NCBI GenBank assembly: GCA_002633005.1
Contig: NMRA01000089.1
Location: 186,001-250,000, forward strand
From: Phoronis australis
Taxonomy: Eukaryota > Phoronida > Phoronidae
Reading direction: 5' to 3'
Length of the DNA stretch: 64,000 nucleotides
The stretch's first letter is position 1. Each line of letters starts with the position of its first letter. The notes under the pieces are model-generated. The model had not been told where the DNA came from. It worked only from the letters and a program-made list of their open reading frames with translations, and ran no database searches. This document shows positions 1 to 13,408 of the stretch, piece after piece. The translations under genes were made by a program, and so were the position numbers.

Positions 1-2969
1 TGTGTAAACTAATTGTATTGGCTTCCTTATTTGGAAACTTATTGAACAAGTTTGTCTTTATTTTGACTTCACATTACAAAGTAGTTATAACCTGCATTCC
101 ATCCAATCAGCAAACTTGATTTAGTTTTAAACGAACCGCCATAAAATTGGTCTCAACTTTTTCCTAACTCATACGAGGAGTTCTGCATGATCGAGCTCGG
201 CACATTATAACGCACACTCATATCGAATTCTTTAATACAAATTTCCAAACCCCAAGCAGGGACTTTGATTTCAAAACAACTAAATGTGTTACAGTACATC
301 AGATCACAAACATAGTTAATACTGTCACAACACATCTCAATGATGATTTTTTACCCTTCTGCACTTGGCCAACAATTTAACAACTAGCCTTGTTCCTGCC
401 GACAGCACACAATTGGCTTCTGAGGTAAACTAACATGCAGTCATATTATGCTATATTCCAAAACATTCTGAGTTGAGTGGCCTGTTAGTTGTTTGTTTTT
501 TGGGGATGACATCAAGAATATTATGTTGTTGCAGTAAATCTTCCAAAATAGAAAATTATTAAATTCATGAACATTTTGAAATTCCACAATACTGCGGGGT
601 ATTAGTATGCCCATGTTCAGAATCAGTACATTTGACTGATGTCACACTGAGGTCACATTTCACTGAAAGAATGACTAAATATATCTCAAAGTTAAAACTC
701 TTTACATTAAGTATCAAACTCAGCACAAGAGAGGCAAACTCGTTGCGGCATAATTCAAACTTCATTGTTATTGCAATGAGTCGGGTTATAAATGGCTAGG
801 GTGACTGTATGGACCAGATTAATTTTCTTACGTTTGTGTAAGTACCTGACCCCAATTTTTTGAAATTTCCAATTTAAGCTCCCGTGTATGGATTAAGAGC
901 CCACCCATTGAGTTTCACGTTACCCTATTTAGCAGAGCGTTTATAGTAGTTGGAACTAGTACGATGAATGACATGCACTTTTCAAATAACATTCATTTTT
1001 TAAAAGAAAATTTACGACCAAATTTCCATCAACATTTGAAGTATTTAAAGTTGAATTTGCCCCTTTTAGAGCTGGGTAAGTAACTCAAAATTAAGCCCTC
1101 TCATCTCTCATATAATTGGTCTCGTAATATTCCTAAGCAATACAGGATTTCATTTACGTTACCAACTCAGGTCACAAGCACCATATACATGTGCCATTTT
1201 TGAATTTACAATTTTATGGTTGGTCAACCTCAATACAGTCTGAAGCATTATGAGTCACTGATGGTTTCAATGTTCCTGTTGAATAGAAATAGAATCCTAT
1301 CATGTTTAAGATTGTTATGAGACCGATTTTATGAAAATAAAAGAATTAATTCCATTTCCATTTTCAAGCAGCTAAATAGGGCGAAATTCAGCCTTTATAA
1401 TACAGCTGTTCATGGAATCTAAATCACATTATTTCAACAACACAACCATTTATATTAAAGCCTATCTTCAATGGTAACACCTGTAAATTTGGTTCCTACA
1501 GTATGTTAAGAGCATCCCTCTGAGCCCACTAGTGCCATAAGTTGCCAAATGTAGTGAACTGTTAGGCGTATTGGCTTGCTTTTGTCTACGTCACCGTGAG
1601 AATCACTTTTTAATTCGAACAGCTGCGAATAGCACCCACACGCAATGGTGTTCTATTCAGGCCCCTATCCAATACCACCTTTTGTTGTTTGTGCTGGGAT
1701 CTCGCAGTGACGCAACATGGCACAAAAAGGCAGCTTCACTTTATCATTTGACGGGCTTACACTTACGTGATTGAACTTGAGTTTTCTTATTTTACTAAGG
1801 CTTTGCTAGGACTATCTGGTTAGCCCAAAACATCTAAAATAACAAAATTCCATTGAAGTTAGGCTTTATAATTCTACTCGTGATATTAATACAGGTAACA
1901 CTCAGCAATTTAAAGGTGCCAGTGGTTAGACTTGTTCAATGAAAGAACATCAATAAGTCCTTAAAATATTCTGGTCAAAGAAATCTAAAAATCAACAATG
2001 AGTTGAATTTTTTAACAGTTTAAAGCATCATGCATAAAGATATAAAATGAATTGATTTGTACTTCAATCATTCCTAACAAGAAGTAGTATTTCAATGCAA
2101 TAACCTTGCATAAGGTTTGATCATCTCTAGGAACACACTGCAGCAATAACCTGCAGCAATTCAACATTTTTAAGTTAGAAAAATTAAACTGCATACCTAT
2201 AATATGATGTTAACCACATGACTAACCTGAATAAAATGATTAAAACGAAGAAAAACTACCACAAAATAAAGTGAAAATTTAGAAAATGCATAATAATATC
2301 AACAAGCAAATGATACACAAAGTGAAAAAGTTACAAAAATCATAAAGAATGTGTGAAACCATAGACGTCTATTTTAAAAATGATCAAGCTGCTCAGCACA
2401 TATTCTAAATGATACTCGATTTTTAATGACTTTTTGGCATGCCACATGCACTGCGAAAGAAAAACGTAATGAGTTCGCTAACGGACCTACCCGAACCGTT
2501 TCATACTAAAATGACAGAGAAAGCCTTTAAATGACCTTTCAATCAGTCACAACCATTGCTGCATTCCATAGACGCTCGCGAGAAAAGCTGGCATGATCAC
2601 ACACTTCACTTGTAATGCATGACGATATCTCACGAAGTCACATGATCATGCTTTTCAAGAGTACCTCGCATCTACAGAACGCAGCTGTGACTCCATGAAC
2701 AGGACACAGACAAGTGTGCTGGACTAACCTGATGACATCACAGTCAGACAATTACTACACTGGTTATTGTACTGATTAAACAAATTATCACTGTTAAAAA
2801 CATGCAAACCTATTGTAATGTTGTTTATCACCTCAGGTTTACACAGCCGGCATGGGATGACCAGTTTAAACAGAGTACAAATCACCCAGATGGCGAATGC
2901 TCAAATACAAACTATCTATTACCAGAATCCAAAATGTGTCGCTGACGATAAACATGTTGCTCCACCTAC
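1..2969 (-). other. neurexin intron 3 (partial), no further exon recognised
   Basis: AT-rich intronic sequence after exon 3. It should lead toward the splice site 2 exons and the rest of LNS2, but I saw no segment with LNS-like coding on the minus strand. The open frames at 153-335, 565-765, 1571-1774 and 2012-2194 have no recognisable domain. No repeat stood out. Confidence 0.6.
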
Positions 2970-3133
2970 CTCCCGAGCTTCTCTGGTAACCAAGAGTTCA
3001 TGCCAGACATTGTCATCTAATCTAGCACCGTCATCTGGTGTCACAGATACCTCGTACACACCAGACCCAAGATTCATAGCCAGCACTACAGCGCCATCTT
3101 TCAGTGCAATGTTTAAATAGTCAGAACCATCAC
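2970..3133 (-). CDS. nrxn: alpha-neurexin exon 3: middle of LNS2, ending at splice site 2
   Basis: This 164-bp exon starts after CTTACTACCTTAG and ends at a strong donor (CGGGAG|GTAGGT). Two bases complete the glycine codon begun in exon 2. Then 54 codons end in phase 0. The peptide DGSDYLNIALKDGAVVLAM... followed by LDDNVWHELLVTREARE matches the neurexin LNS2 pattern (DYVNLALKNGAV...DNAWHDVKVTRNLRQ in vertebrates). The exon stops at the position where vertebrate genes place alternative splice site 2. The next exon, which would carry the rest of LNS2, was not found in bases 1-2969. An open plus-strand frame over 2818-3120 is only the antisense shadow of this exon. Confidence 0.9.
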
Positions 3134-5053
3134 CTAAGGTAGTAAGGAAGGCCCTTCACCATGACAACCAAGACACCATAGTTACCAAAGCAATACTCCA
3201 CACTCTACTTGAGCGTAAGCATTAGTCATGCATATTCTCATAATGATATGACTTGTTACCAACAAGGGACAACAACTATTGACGTGTATTTCAATAGGTT
3301 TTTGGATGTGATTTAAAAACTAACTGTACAATAATGTAAAATGAATTTTTGACCTACAAAATGACAGTCCAATATCCATTGTCCCAATACACTCTAAATA
3401 ATGACATGTTTTATCTCAACAAAAGACCCGCAAAGTTTCCTCGGCAAAATGACAGGCATAAGCTTTGTAAGCTATGACCTCATGAAGGTTCCTTGACTGG
3501 TCATTTCTTTATTCTGTCCATTCTCAATTTATCAATTACATTGCAGAGGTGTGATAGAAAAATTATTTTTTATCAATGAACAGCGTCTTTTGAATAGGTT
3601 TCAGGCATAACCTATATACATATTCAGATACATATTCATATTCAATATAAGCATTTAGCTACAAAACCGATGAATTCAGCTAAAAAGTATTTATTTTTAT
3701 TCATGTGTTTTTTTGAAGTAGGGAGCGTGTAGAATTTTGGATTTACATAATACCAAGTTACTATTGCATTGACCATGTGACCAAATCATTTTAAGTAGGC
3801 GATAAGTAAAAAGAAAAATAGGTTCATAGCAAAGCAGCGCTATATGTAATATTACAGTTAGACCAAATTTCTTTTGAAGTTAATGCTCAAAAATATTGGC
3901 TTTGCAATTTTCATTTCATGTTTGCTTTTGGAGTTAATAATAAAAACCACAAATGATCAATTTCTGATAGCATCAATCATGATTACTTCTTAAAAGCATT
4001 TTTGAGAACACAGTGAAATCAAGGTATTTGAAACGTTCATTTGAAACTGATGAGACATTCGGAAATATAATGCTCTCAAGTAAAGACAAAGTCAATACTC
4101 CTACCTATTTTTGGCCAAACCATGCCATGAGAATAACCTTTAACTGACCTCGCTACACCAAGACTAGCCTAGGTGCGAGGTGCTTTACCCCAGCCAAGCA
4201 TCAAGTCAAGCCTATTCCTAAAGAAATGCTGGAGTTAATTGAGCATTAACTCTTTTGTTAGAAAGTAGTGCAACTGTAATTGTTTCCCCTAGTTAGGCTT
4301 ATAGCATAAGAAACATAAAGGGTGTAGTAATGAGGTGTCTGCAGATGATCAGGGTGAAAGGGGTATAAGTTGTAAGTACAACTAATTAATTATGACAACG
4401 AGGTTATAAAGGCTAACGAAGTTCACATTATGGAAACTTTAGACTGATCACCCACCAAACATTGGTCTGCTACATAATAACAGCCATTTGTTGCCCTGAT
4501 ACCTAAGCATTAGAGCTGCATTTAGGAGACAAATTCCTTTGTTCGCAATCAGGAGCAATAGACTTCTTGCAAGTTAAGAAGCAAGGTGAACTTTTGTCCT
4601 GTTTCCTTAAGCGTAATGACGCTGACCTGTATCTGAAGAGCAGGAATTTGCTTGAGGTTCGGTAGGCATGATGTAGCAAGTGGTTTATAGTGATAACACA
4701 TTTTGTCTGTGTCAGCATAATGCAGCAAGTTTACCTTCTCCGTGAATAAAGTGGAGTAAAACACCCTATGTTTTGATACACTCTTCAATTGATTTGTTGT
4801 TATTTTTTCATTTGGAATGCAAACAATTCACATTTCAAACCATTTTCAGTTTTTGAATCCATATGATTTCATTTCGATAAGTGATTAAAAATGTTTTCCT
4901 TGATTGTGGCTTATGACTTTCAATGTCTAGAGAAAATAACCAATTTTCATTAATCGAAACTACGGTGTGTTTTCCTAAAAAATGACAACCAGTCAAGCAT
5001 ATAAATATGTGCAAAACTATCCTTCAAGTATGTCGCCTAGGTAATACGAATAC
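3134..5053 (-). other. neurexin intron 2
   Basis: A 1.92-kb phase 1 intron between the two LNS2 exons, bounded by the donor GTATTC and the acceptor TTAG. I see no gene, RNA or strong repeat inside it. Confidence 0.8.
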
Positions 5054-5188
5054 CTGAATAAAAGAGCATGCCACTGGGTCTCCTAGTCTTGAACCACAAA
5101 GATAACTTCTCTGAGCTACTATCCATGTGCTTGGTAGTGTAATGGACGTATTGTTCACCATAGAACGTGGCGATCACTGGCACTTTCA
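5054..5188 (-). CDS. nrxn: alpha-neurexin exon 2: start of LNS2
   Basis: This 135-bp exon is too short to stand out as an ORF. It lies between a clear acceptor (CTCCATTTCAG) and a donor (TTCAG|GTATTC). It takes the single base left by exon 1 (phase 1), reads 44 codons and again leaves one base (phase 1). The peptide starts VKVPVIATFYGEQYVHY and continues to WFKTRRPSGMLFYSG. That is the opening strands of a second LNS domain, equivalent to the IATFKGSEYF...LSFKT...GLMLHTG region after EGF1 in vertebrate alpha-neurexins. There is no linker exon between EGF1 and LNS2 in this join, so any alternative splice site 1 microexons would lie unseen in the intron at 5189-13408. The donor is weak at positions +4 to +6. 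I found it by reading the reverse strand by eye; the frame-perfect junctions support it strongly. Confidence 0.9.
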
Positions 5189-5539
5189 CTGAAATGGAGA
5201 AAAAATTTCTTCATCACAAAAATTGTCTGAGGAGGATTGAAGAAAGTTTGACATTAAAGAGGCATGCTGCTATTTAACTGAAATTACATTCCATACAAAA
5301 GTAACAAATGTCAAAAACTAAGTTTTGAATAATCATGCTACACAAATCTCCATTGCTAACCGCTTTATTTTTTAATTGCAGAGTAATGGTATTATGAAAA
5401 GATATCTATCTCAAATCAGACCCAGAAATATGTGATTTACATTATATATTCCTATGAACACTTTAACTGGTTTGATTTTTCTATATTGAGATGAGATTGG
5501 GTTCAAAGGTCACAAGACATTGTCCAGAGGCATCTTAGC

Positions 5540-5800
5540 CAACCAATAAGCATTTAGCCCAGGGGCAGATTTGCTCTCATTAAGTATTTAGTCCAGGGTC
5601 ATTATTGCCTTTCAATAAGCATTTAGACACAACAGCATCTTTGCCCCCAAGCATTTAGTAAAGTGGTAATTTCACCCACCAATAAGCAGTAAGTTCAGGA
5701 GCCACTTTGTACTACAAGCATTAAGCAAAGTGTCACTTTTTCCCTAAATTACATGTTTAGGAAAGGGACATCTTTGCCTCCTTAAAATCACTTATTAAAG
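5540..5800. repeat. diverged tandem repeat, roughly 45-bp unit
   Basis: About six degenerate units built around AATAAGCATTTAG followed by a CAGG/GCA segment and TTTGCC. The copies are strongly diverged, so the array is old. Confidence 0.5.
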
Positions 5801-5862
5801 GGGCGCACTGGTCAAGACAGAGCAACAGGAGAAGCTGGTGTGTGGATATGTAGCAGTGGCCA

Positions 5863-5944
5863 TGTGAACTCAACTGTATAGGAAAACTGTCCGTGTGAAC
5901 TCAACTGAACAAGAAAACAGTGTCCGTGTGAATTCAACTGTACA
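5863..5944. repeat. short tandem repeat, 31-33-bp unit, about 2.6 copies
   Basis: Three successive TGTGAAYTCAACTG starts separated by A-rich ...GAAAACNGTGTCCG segments. Confidence 0.65.
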
Positions 5945-6201
5945 CATCATAACTGATACTTGGTTTCTTGTTAACTTGTGTTTACACAGCAGTTGCTTTG
6001 TGGGAGGCCCATGGCGCAAATTGAATTCAAACTCATATAAGGGGTCATCAAGTACAACTTCTTATCACATACCTATCGGCACCAATTAACATTACTAGAG
6101 CACAAAATCAAAGAGTGCCATCTCATATAGAAAGCCAAAGCAGAAAAAAATTCCAGGACTTTTCTATGTAAGATTTAAAAACAGTCCAAAAAAACAACCC
6201 A

Positions 6202-6691
6202 GAACCAAAATCTTTCATGTCAGGAACTATAATTTATCATGACAAAGAGCACATGCCAGGACGTAAAATTTAATATGTCAGGGCCGAAAATTTATCACGC
6301 AAGAAAATTTTCATGCAAGACGATCATGTGACCATCCACGAGCATTGATCCTTCAAAAGATAACATCAGTATTTCAGGTACACAAGGGCTAAGCATTCAA
6401 AAGTGTCTTGCTGTCTTCACTCATATTAGCATGACAATGAGGTTGAATTTCTTTTGTCTCTTTCACCCTTTACAACAGATGTCAGTGTACACTTGGCCTT
6501 TTGGACACATTAGACTTGAATACCGCTGAGTATTACAGAGATACAGTGGATTGTCATTGTTGGATAGTAGTGGATGGTCATGTGGTCTCCTGGTATGAAA
6601 ATTTTCGGTCCTGGCGTGATAAATTTTCTGTCTTGACGTGAAAAATTTTTGGTCCTGACATGTTAAATTTTGGTCCTGACGTGAAAATTGA
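6202..6691. repeat. fold-back (long inverted repeat) element
   Basis: Arms at about 6202-6338 and 6571-6691 are imperfect reverse complements around a spacer of about 232 bp. Both contain short repeated modules such as GGTCCTGACGTGAAAATTTT or their complement. The inner ends match well (CATGTGACCATCC against GGATGGTCATGTG). This resembles a fold-back non-autonomous transposon or a local inverted duplication of a 22-bp tandem array. No transposase is present. Confidence 0.65.
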
Positions 6692-7109
6692 CTAAAATCA
6701 TTAAAAAATCATGATAAAAGGGTTTTTGAGATTTCATCTTGAATAGTTATACCAAATAAATTACGGTAGGTCATGTTATTGATGTCGTTATTCTTCTGTA
6801 AATGTACCTTTCTTTTTTTGCTATATTTTATGAAAATCAAGATTACATGACCCCAATTTAATTGGTAAACAGCCAAAACTCAAATTCTACAGGCTTTCTC
6901 CTTTAACAAAATTATACATTTTAACTCGGAAAGTAAATATCTTGCAGATATTTGCCTAAATAAACACATTTGTCAATAAAGTCCTGCATACACTTCCACT
7001 GGCAGTCGAATCTCGGGCCGAGGGGTCTGCTATCTTTCATCACCATTCTTAAAGGTCCTTAGGAGGGAAGAGAGGCAGAGGGCAAAAACAGACAAAAGTA
7101 ATTGAAAAG

Positions 7110-7640
7110 ACCAACAGGGGAGCTAGAGAAGAGTCCACCACAGGACAAATCCCTCTGTAACAAGACAGGAACAGTCACCTCCAATTATATTTGGCAAATT
7201 TTGCTAACATCTATCAAGAAACTTGGTAGATATTGAGGTATGCAAAAAATGAACTGCCACTGGGAGACACCACAGTAGTCATACATGTTCCACAAACAAT
7301 GTTAGTTTTATTCTCCCTAATTTCAGCTCATCTACTAAATTTCTACATGAAATTCGATATTGAGAAGAAACTTGGTAGAAAATGGCGCAAAGACAAAAAA
7401 CAAATTTGCCACAGTACATTCGCCCACATGAAAATCAGTCAGCCGCACGTATCTCAGTAAGAATGCGTGTGAAATTTCACATTGATCTTTTAAGCAGTTT
7501 GGTAGATAGAGGCAGACACCAAAACACAGAATAATGTAAAAACAATAAAAATGACCTTTCAGCACACTTATCTCAGCAGTTTGGATGGTATTCCCTCTAA
7601 GTCATGCAGACATGAAAAACCACCCCAGAGCTACCTTTTG
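7110..7640 (+). repeat. decayed copy of the composite CTCF-motif repeat
   Basis: Recognisable pieces include GCCACTGGGAGACACCACAG (from 7251), 'cttggtaga' linkers and 'ggcgcaaagac'. These match the monomers of the well-preserved elements at 42.5-46.4 kb but are heavily mutated. The boundaries are approximate. Confidence 0.4.
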
Positions 7641-9814
7641 CAAATATACACATCTATAAAGGAATACAAATTTAAAATCAAAGCATTTATTACGCGATAT
7701 AAGAGTAAAATCTTACCATTTCCTATGAGACATACATGAAATCTCACCATCTGCTAAATGATATATCATGAAATCTTAGCAGACAATATGGTGGGAGACA
7801 AAATTCATAAAAGTTGAGTAGAACCAAATGAAAAGGTTCAATTTTATGCAGTTCTATACCCTATCTTCCATAAGACAATATTTTGAGAAACTGTGGTCAT
7901 ACACATAACTAACAGCCTTAAAAACGAAGAAGATAGATTTTGGGAACTAATTTTAACTTAAATTGAAGATTTTTCTTGATTGAAATCTATTCTTAATTGT
8001 CTCTACCAAATGCTCCCAGACAGCAATATACTGTCCCACTTTAACCTTTCGAGAGAAGAAATCTGTAGACTAAAAGATTAGGTATTGATTTTTACTCCAA
8101 TTAATGTAATTAATGCACTAAAGAACGAGTAGACATCAAGCAAGTCAGAAGACAGCTTGTAGAACCAGCAAGTCAGTCCCACCTCCTCATCTTCATTTTG
8201 TTACCGATTTGTCTCACTTTTATATGATTAAAAGAACAATATTCAAGCATACTTTTACATTAATAAAATTGAATTTCCGGATTCCTTGCTCTTATAATTA
8301 CTATGTTGTTGTCTTTCCAGGAACAAGTTTCACCACTAAGAAAATGAGAGTTTTACCAGCAAATGATTTTATTTACAATAGACAGAAACAATTTTTAAAC
8401 CATATTCAAGCTTGGATTTAAAAATAGTCTAAACAGCAAGCAACACAACTAGTGAAAACCTTGATTTTCTTCTTTAACCCAACAAAACAATTTCAGTATA
8501 ATTATAAAAAAACACCACCTCAGTAGTAGATATAGTAGGGATATGTCAATACTAAAGAAGCTAGTCAAAATAAGTTGGTTATAGGAGTTACTAGTCTCCT
8601 ACTTTAGTTGTTTGCAGACAAACCTGAAGTGATGTATTTGGGAAATGATATTTAATGAGACCTAAATGATGTTAGCTTGTGCATGGGCTTAATATACCGT
8701 ATGCTGGCTCGGGCAGATCCAAATATTCGCTGGCTCAGACAGAGCCAAAGATACGCTGGCTCAGCCAGAGACAAAAATATGCATGGGCACTTAAATGGAC
8801 AATTCCCAAGACTGCTCAATATCATAACAGTTCGCGATAATGTCACAGTGATGGCATCCATTTTCTGTGAAACTGGAAATTTTTTAAGTTCAACAATCCA
8901 AAGTCTTTATCCAAATACACACCCGAACATGGTGTCTAGAATTTTTGCTTGTATACCCCATTAGGATAGTCTGCTGAGAACTCCTAGCTGACACAAAGAA
9001 GTATGGTTAGCAAAGCACTTGAGTCAAGTGAAAAATGCATCAGGAAGATATTGGCTGTGGCCACTCACATTGTAAAGAACAATCCATTTTAACTAAAAAC
9101 ACACAATGTATGTACCAAATGTATTTCCATGTGGTCAAGCTATTAAAAGCTTTGTGATGACCACTAAATGACAGAGAGTTCACTGAAGGAATTAATAACA
9201 ACTTGAAGTATAGTGTTCCTAGTTATTATAACCAGATATCAATAGTAAATGAAGATCACCTCTGATGCTAACCTTGATACCGGAGTGTACTCAAGAAAAC
9301 AGCAAATTGCTATTCTTGTGCTTTAAATGCAGTACAGATCTGTAATTTCAGACATTGACGAAAGACAATTACAAATATTTTTTTCGCACCAATGAAATCT
9401 TTCCATAAGAAAGAAAGCAAGAGACAAGGATTTTTCATGGGAAATGATATAACACAGTACTTTCGCAACCTACAGTTTACCAATTACTCGTCTAGACTAA
9501 TAGTTACAGGGCGCTTAAACTGTGGAATACAAAACAGAGAGTGGCCATGACAATGAGAATAGGCGTTTAACAAAAAAAATATTTAAGAAGTCTATTGAAA
9601 TTGTAAGTGCACAAGTCTGACTTACGGACAAGAAACAAATGAAATGTGAAGACAAGGTGCTGATTATCTCTTGACTGTTTGTAAATATATCTTTCAGGAT
9701 CACACTGTGGTTTAATTACTTGATCCCACATCTCATTTCGCATTCAAAAATGATGCTTTTAAGGTTATGTGTACCTCTTTTTGACAAGCAAGAGCCATGC
9801 AGGGCATTGCACCG

Positions 9815-9905
9815 TTAAAAGTGGCCAAGATGTAAGGGGAGTTAATTTTTCAAATATTTCCTCCCACAACAGCGAGCAAAGAGTGAACTAAACGTTGAAT
9901 CTACC
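9815..9905 (+). repeat. short dispersed repeat shared with 17663-17745
   Basis: The pattern GGCAAAGATGTAAGGG...TTTCC...GAGCAAA...TTGAATCTAC occurs here and again at 17663-17745, just before composite element 1. A GAGGGGGCACTGCAGCAG fragment of the same family follows near 9990. It is an old copy with uncertain edges. Confidence 0.4.
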
Positions 9906-12064
9906 GGATGCAGTGCCGTGGTCATCCAAAAACAAGCACATGCAATCTTCATAATATTGAGGTTACAGCGAAGAAAACTGAAATTACCATGAGGGGGCAC
10001 TGCAGCAGTTATACATATCCCCTAATCAATGTCAGTCATGCTGATCCTAATTGAAACTCATTGCCATGATGAGCTTTCAAGGTGTTTGGCAGAACACCAA
10101 AAGTGAACACTAAACCAATAATATTATAGTTACACAGGATAGTTTACTTCCTTGACAGGAGAGTGCACCGGGCACAACTAGCACCCTCTATACAAAGCTA
10201 ATCATCTTGGTGTAATTAAGCCAGAGCCAAAGTTAGACAAAGTGGTCGCTTTTGTGCCACTATTTCATGTCAAAATTCAGAACAAAATTGCACGGGATGA
10301 AGTTTCCTTGGGTTTCCCAGGGTTCAATCAAAGCAAAACGTATTCTATATTCTGAAACAAATGACATACAATTTGAATATTTTACACTTCAAATGAAATA
10401 TTTCTTCATTTGATTTTTCCAACTGAACTTTGTTATTTTAGTATGTGCCATACTAAACATGAGAATAGCCATTACACTAGCGAAGACATTCTATGTGACT
10501 TTGAGTTACATTCTCTAGTTTGAAGTGAAAATACATTTTCCAGATTGTTGTTGGATGGCATAGACTTCTAGACGTTACCAGCTTTGACCAGAGTCGAATA
10601 GAATTTGAGCTAGCTGTGGAATTCAAATTCTAGCCAAACTAAAATGTTGAAGGTAAACACTGTGCCACCACCTTGCCTTGGGACAAGAACATTACAGAGA
10701 AATGTTTTTGCTATTTTGGGACAGACATTCTTTAAGTGCAAATGTAAAATTCAACCTCTTACTGGTTCTGTTGTCTGCTCTTATACCAAAATCTAGCCAA
10801 TACATCATCTCCGACTCTGAAAAGTTTGAGATTTGGGGTTGGTGCTCTAATTAATAACCTTACACAGCTAAGCTTTGAAATGCACCAATAACTACACTTG
10901 TACATTTCCAGAGATGTTTATTACTATCAGGCATCATGGGTAAACTAAAGTGCTTCTAAGAGGTGTTTATTACTGAGGTATTATGGATACAGCTAATCTG
11001 GCTACTATGAAATAAAAGCTGAAAATCAACCATAAACAAAACATTCCAGCCATACAATTTTCTGCTAAGGTTAATCAAAAAATCTATTGAGCCATTTTTT
11101 TCAATAAGCAATATCTTATCAAAAACTAAATGGAATAGAGGGGATACTATGACAGAACAAGCGGTCCAATAATCAACTGGTGCAGTAGTAACTCTTGTGT
11201 TTAAACTTTCATCAAATTCTGCCAAGCAATTTTGACAATCAACATTACAAGCAAAGCCGTGTCATAAATTGAAATGGCCAACAGAGGGTGCAACAGGAGC
11301 CATAACAATCATAAAATCATCTAGTGTTCACAAATCTTGTGCATTAAGAGTGTAGAGTTGATAAATTTACAATTAGTCTTTGTTTTGTAACTTGATGATA
11401 GTTGGTAACACTGGAAACTCTCAGTCAGATATTGTGTGTGTGTTTGATTACATGTGACTACAACTTATGTATTGCGTATTACCTATCTTAGCATTAAAAA
11501 TTGAATGTACATGAAATAACCTTGGGCATTATTATAGTGAATTGTAAACATTTCAAGCTTTGAAGTAAAACTTTATAAATATACATGAAATGAATAACAT
11601 AAATATACAGCAGGTGCCAACCTTATACAAATATTGAGTCAGTCCTATTACTTGACGCTTACTCTAGCTTTAAACACACAGTTCATAGTTTATTGATGAT
11701 GTTCCAGTTCATAACTAGACTGACGGTAATTAACACAGAAACGGAGGAAATCATGTCAAGACAGCTTTGTGGCAATTAATTTCATACAAGCCTTCCATAG
11801 GGTAGATAACATCAACATTATAAAATCAATGTATGACCAAAGGAAATACTAAGAATTCTCAAGTTTGTCTGAGTACCATCGAAGTACTCAAGTCGTTTGA
11901 CAAGACAAGTGAAAATGCCTTATACTGTTTGAAATTGATTATCTGATTTCAAGTTAAACACATGAAATGGATGTTGGTAAAGCCTGAAATCTGAGGCAAA
12001 CCTAAAATTCCCTTAATTTTGACTGTCATTGAAATATCAGTGGGGAAGACGCTTTTTAGCAGCT

Positions 12065-12160
12065 TTCAGGCGGGGGCCCTATATTAAAGGGGGCCCCGTC
12101 TGAAGGCGGTTCAAAACAGGGCCCCCAATATTTAATTATGAGGCCCCATTTTTGAAGCTT
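12065..12160. repeat. GC-rich patch with repeated GGGGGCCC modules
   Basis: Three GGGGGCCC or GGGCCCCC modules, two next to ATATT(A)AA segments in inverted orientation, stand out from the AT-rich intron. It could be the remnant of a small TIR element. Confidence 0.35.
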
Positions 12161-13122
12161 GAAATTTAAATTCTTATTTTAATATAAATGAGTCACTTAA
12201 AATAAAGGCTGTTTTACAACATTTTACACTTAACTGCAATTGCCGAAATCTGAAGAAATACATCATGTTAAAGAGATGATGCCAAAACCATGGAAAAATA
12301 TATCATGGAAAATGAAAAGTTTATCAAATCGAAAATTTGAACATCGGTTTCAGTGTCCAAGGGAACGTCCAGGGTTTCTTGTACACGTTTGACAGCAGTG
12401 GTATTCGCATGAATTTCTAAATTACAAAAATATTTTAAGCAAAAATAAATTTTATCATTTTCAATAATGGCCATGTCTCCAAAGGATTCAAGAACAACGG
12501 AAAGTTGTCATCCCTATTGGCAGACACCGGCACTACACAGTGCAGTGCAGCACCTATACACCAGCACCGGTGGTTCTGTGATAAAGATAATGATCAAAAT
12601 ATTAACTGAACCAACACAGCAGGTAGGTAATGGATAATTTCCCTGGTATTAATCCAGTAAAATTTGGTTGAATTGAGAATCCCAGAAATTCCTATCCCAA
12701 TACAACATTCTTTCCTAGTAAAAAATTTGCTTGAAAAATGCACCGGATCTGGTATATCTACCAATTGTCACATGGAAATGGCATAATTGATTTTACTTCA
12801 CAAGAGACCTGAAGCATAATTCCTTATAAAACAGTTAAAGCTAAATTTCTTTTCTAATTAATAAAAAATTGATATCGAGAAATATGCTTATTAAGCTCAT
12901 CGCACTGGCTTTACATCTCCATATTGAAGAAAATTTTAATTTCAACATTCATTTGCAATTGAGAGACAACCTGCTCTTAGTACAACAGCCATATTTGGGT
13001 GAAGAATTTAAGCCAGTGGAAGGTGTGACAATGTAGACACATAAGGGGGCATTTTATGTTCTAAGTACTATTGAAATAGAAAAGTGGTCAGGAAAGGGGA
13101 GACCCTGAGCCTTGTGGACGTC

Positions 13123-13246
13123 GGACCCATGTCATTAGGAAGTCTTACTTTAAGAACCCATGTCATTAGGAAGTCTTACTTTAAGGACCCATGTCATTAG
13201 GAAGTCTTACTTTAAGGACCCATGTCATTAGGAAGTCTTACTTTAA
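13123..13246. repeat. 31-bp minisatellite, 4 copies
   Basis: Four nearly identical 31-bp units (GGACCCATGTCATTAGGAAG, then TCTTACTTTAA) sit head to tail about 160 bp from the exon 1 donor, inside intron 1. The low divergence implies recent expansion, so length polymorphism is likely. Confidence 0.95.
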
Positions 13247-13408
13247 GCCCTATGCCATTTTTGATACACCACTAAACAGAATAAGCTGATCGATGAGTAG
13301 AACAGCCATGACGAGTAGACTATATAAAACTGCTGCAAGCAGCTTTCAAAAGATCTTAACTGGCTCCCCCCACCTTTCTACAATAAACTTGAATTCTCAA
13401 ATTATTAC

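Larger units (their letters stand above)
5189..13408 (-). other. neurexin intron 1 (8.2 kb)
   Basis: A phase 1 intron separating the EGF1 and LNS2 exons. It holds tandem repeats near 5.5-5.9 kb, a fold-back repeat, decayed copies of the composite repeat near 7.1-7.6 and 9.8 kb, a GC-rich patch at 12.06-12.15 kb and a 31-bp minisatellite. Vertebrate neurexins carry alternative splice site 1 microexons at this place. I could not identify any here by eye. Confidence 0.75.

Noticed and set aside
2818-3120. 100-residue plus-strand frame
   Set aside because: Antisense shadow of neurexin exon 3, which has correct splice sites and family similarity on the other strand.
13356-13408. Extension of the neurexin frame past EGF1 (GNNLRIQVY...)
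   Set aside because: A donor at 13408 and the in-phase match to exon 2 show these codons are intronic.
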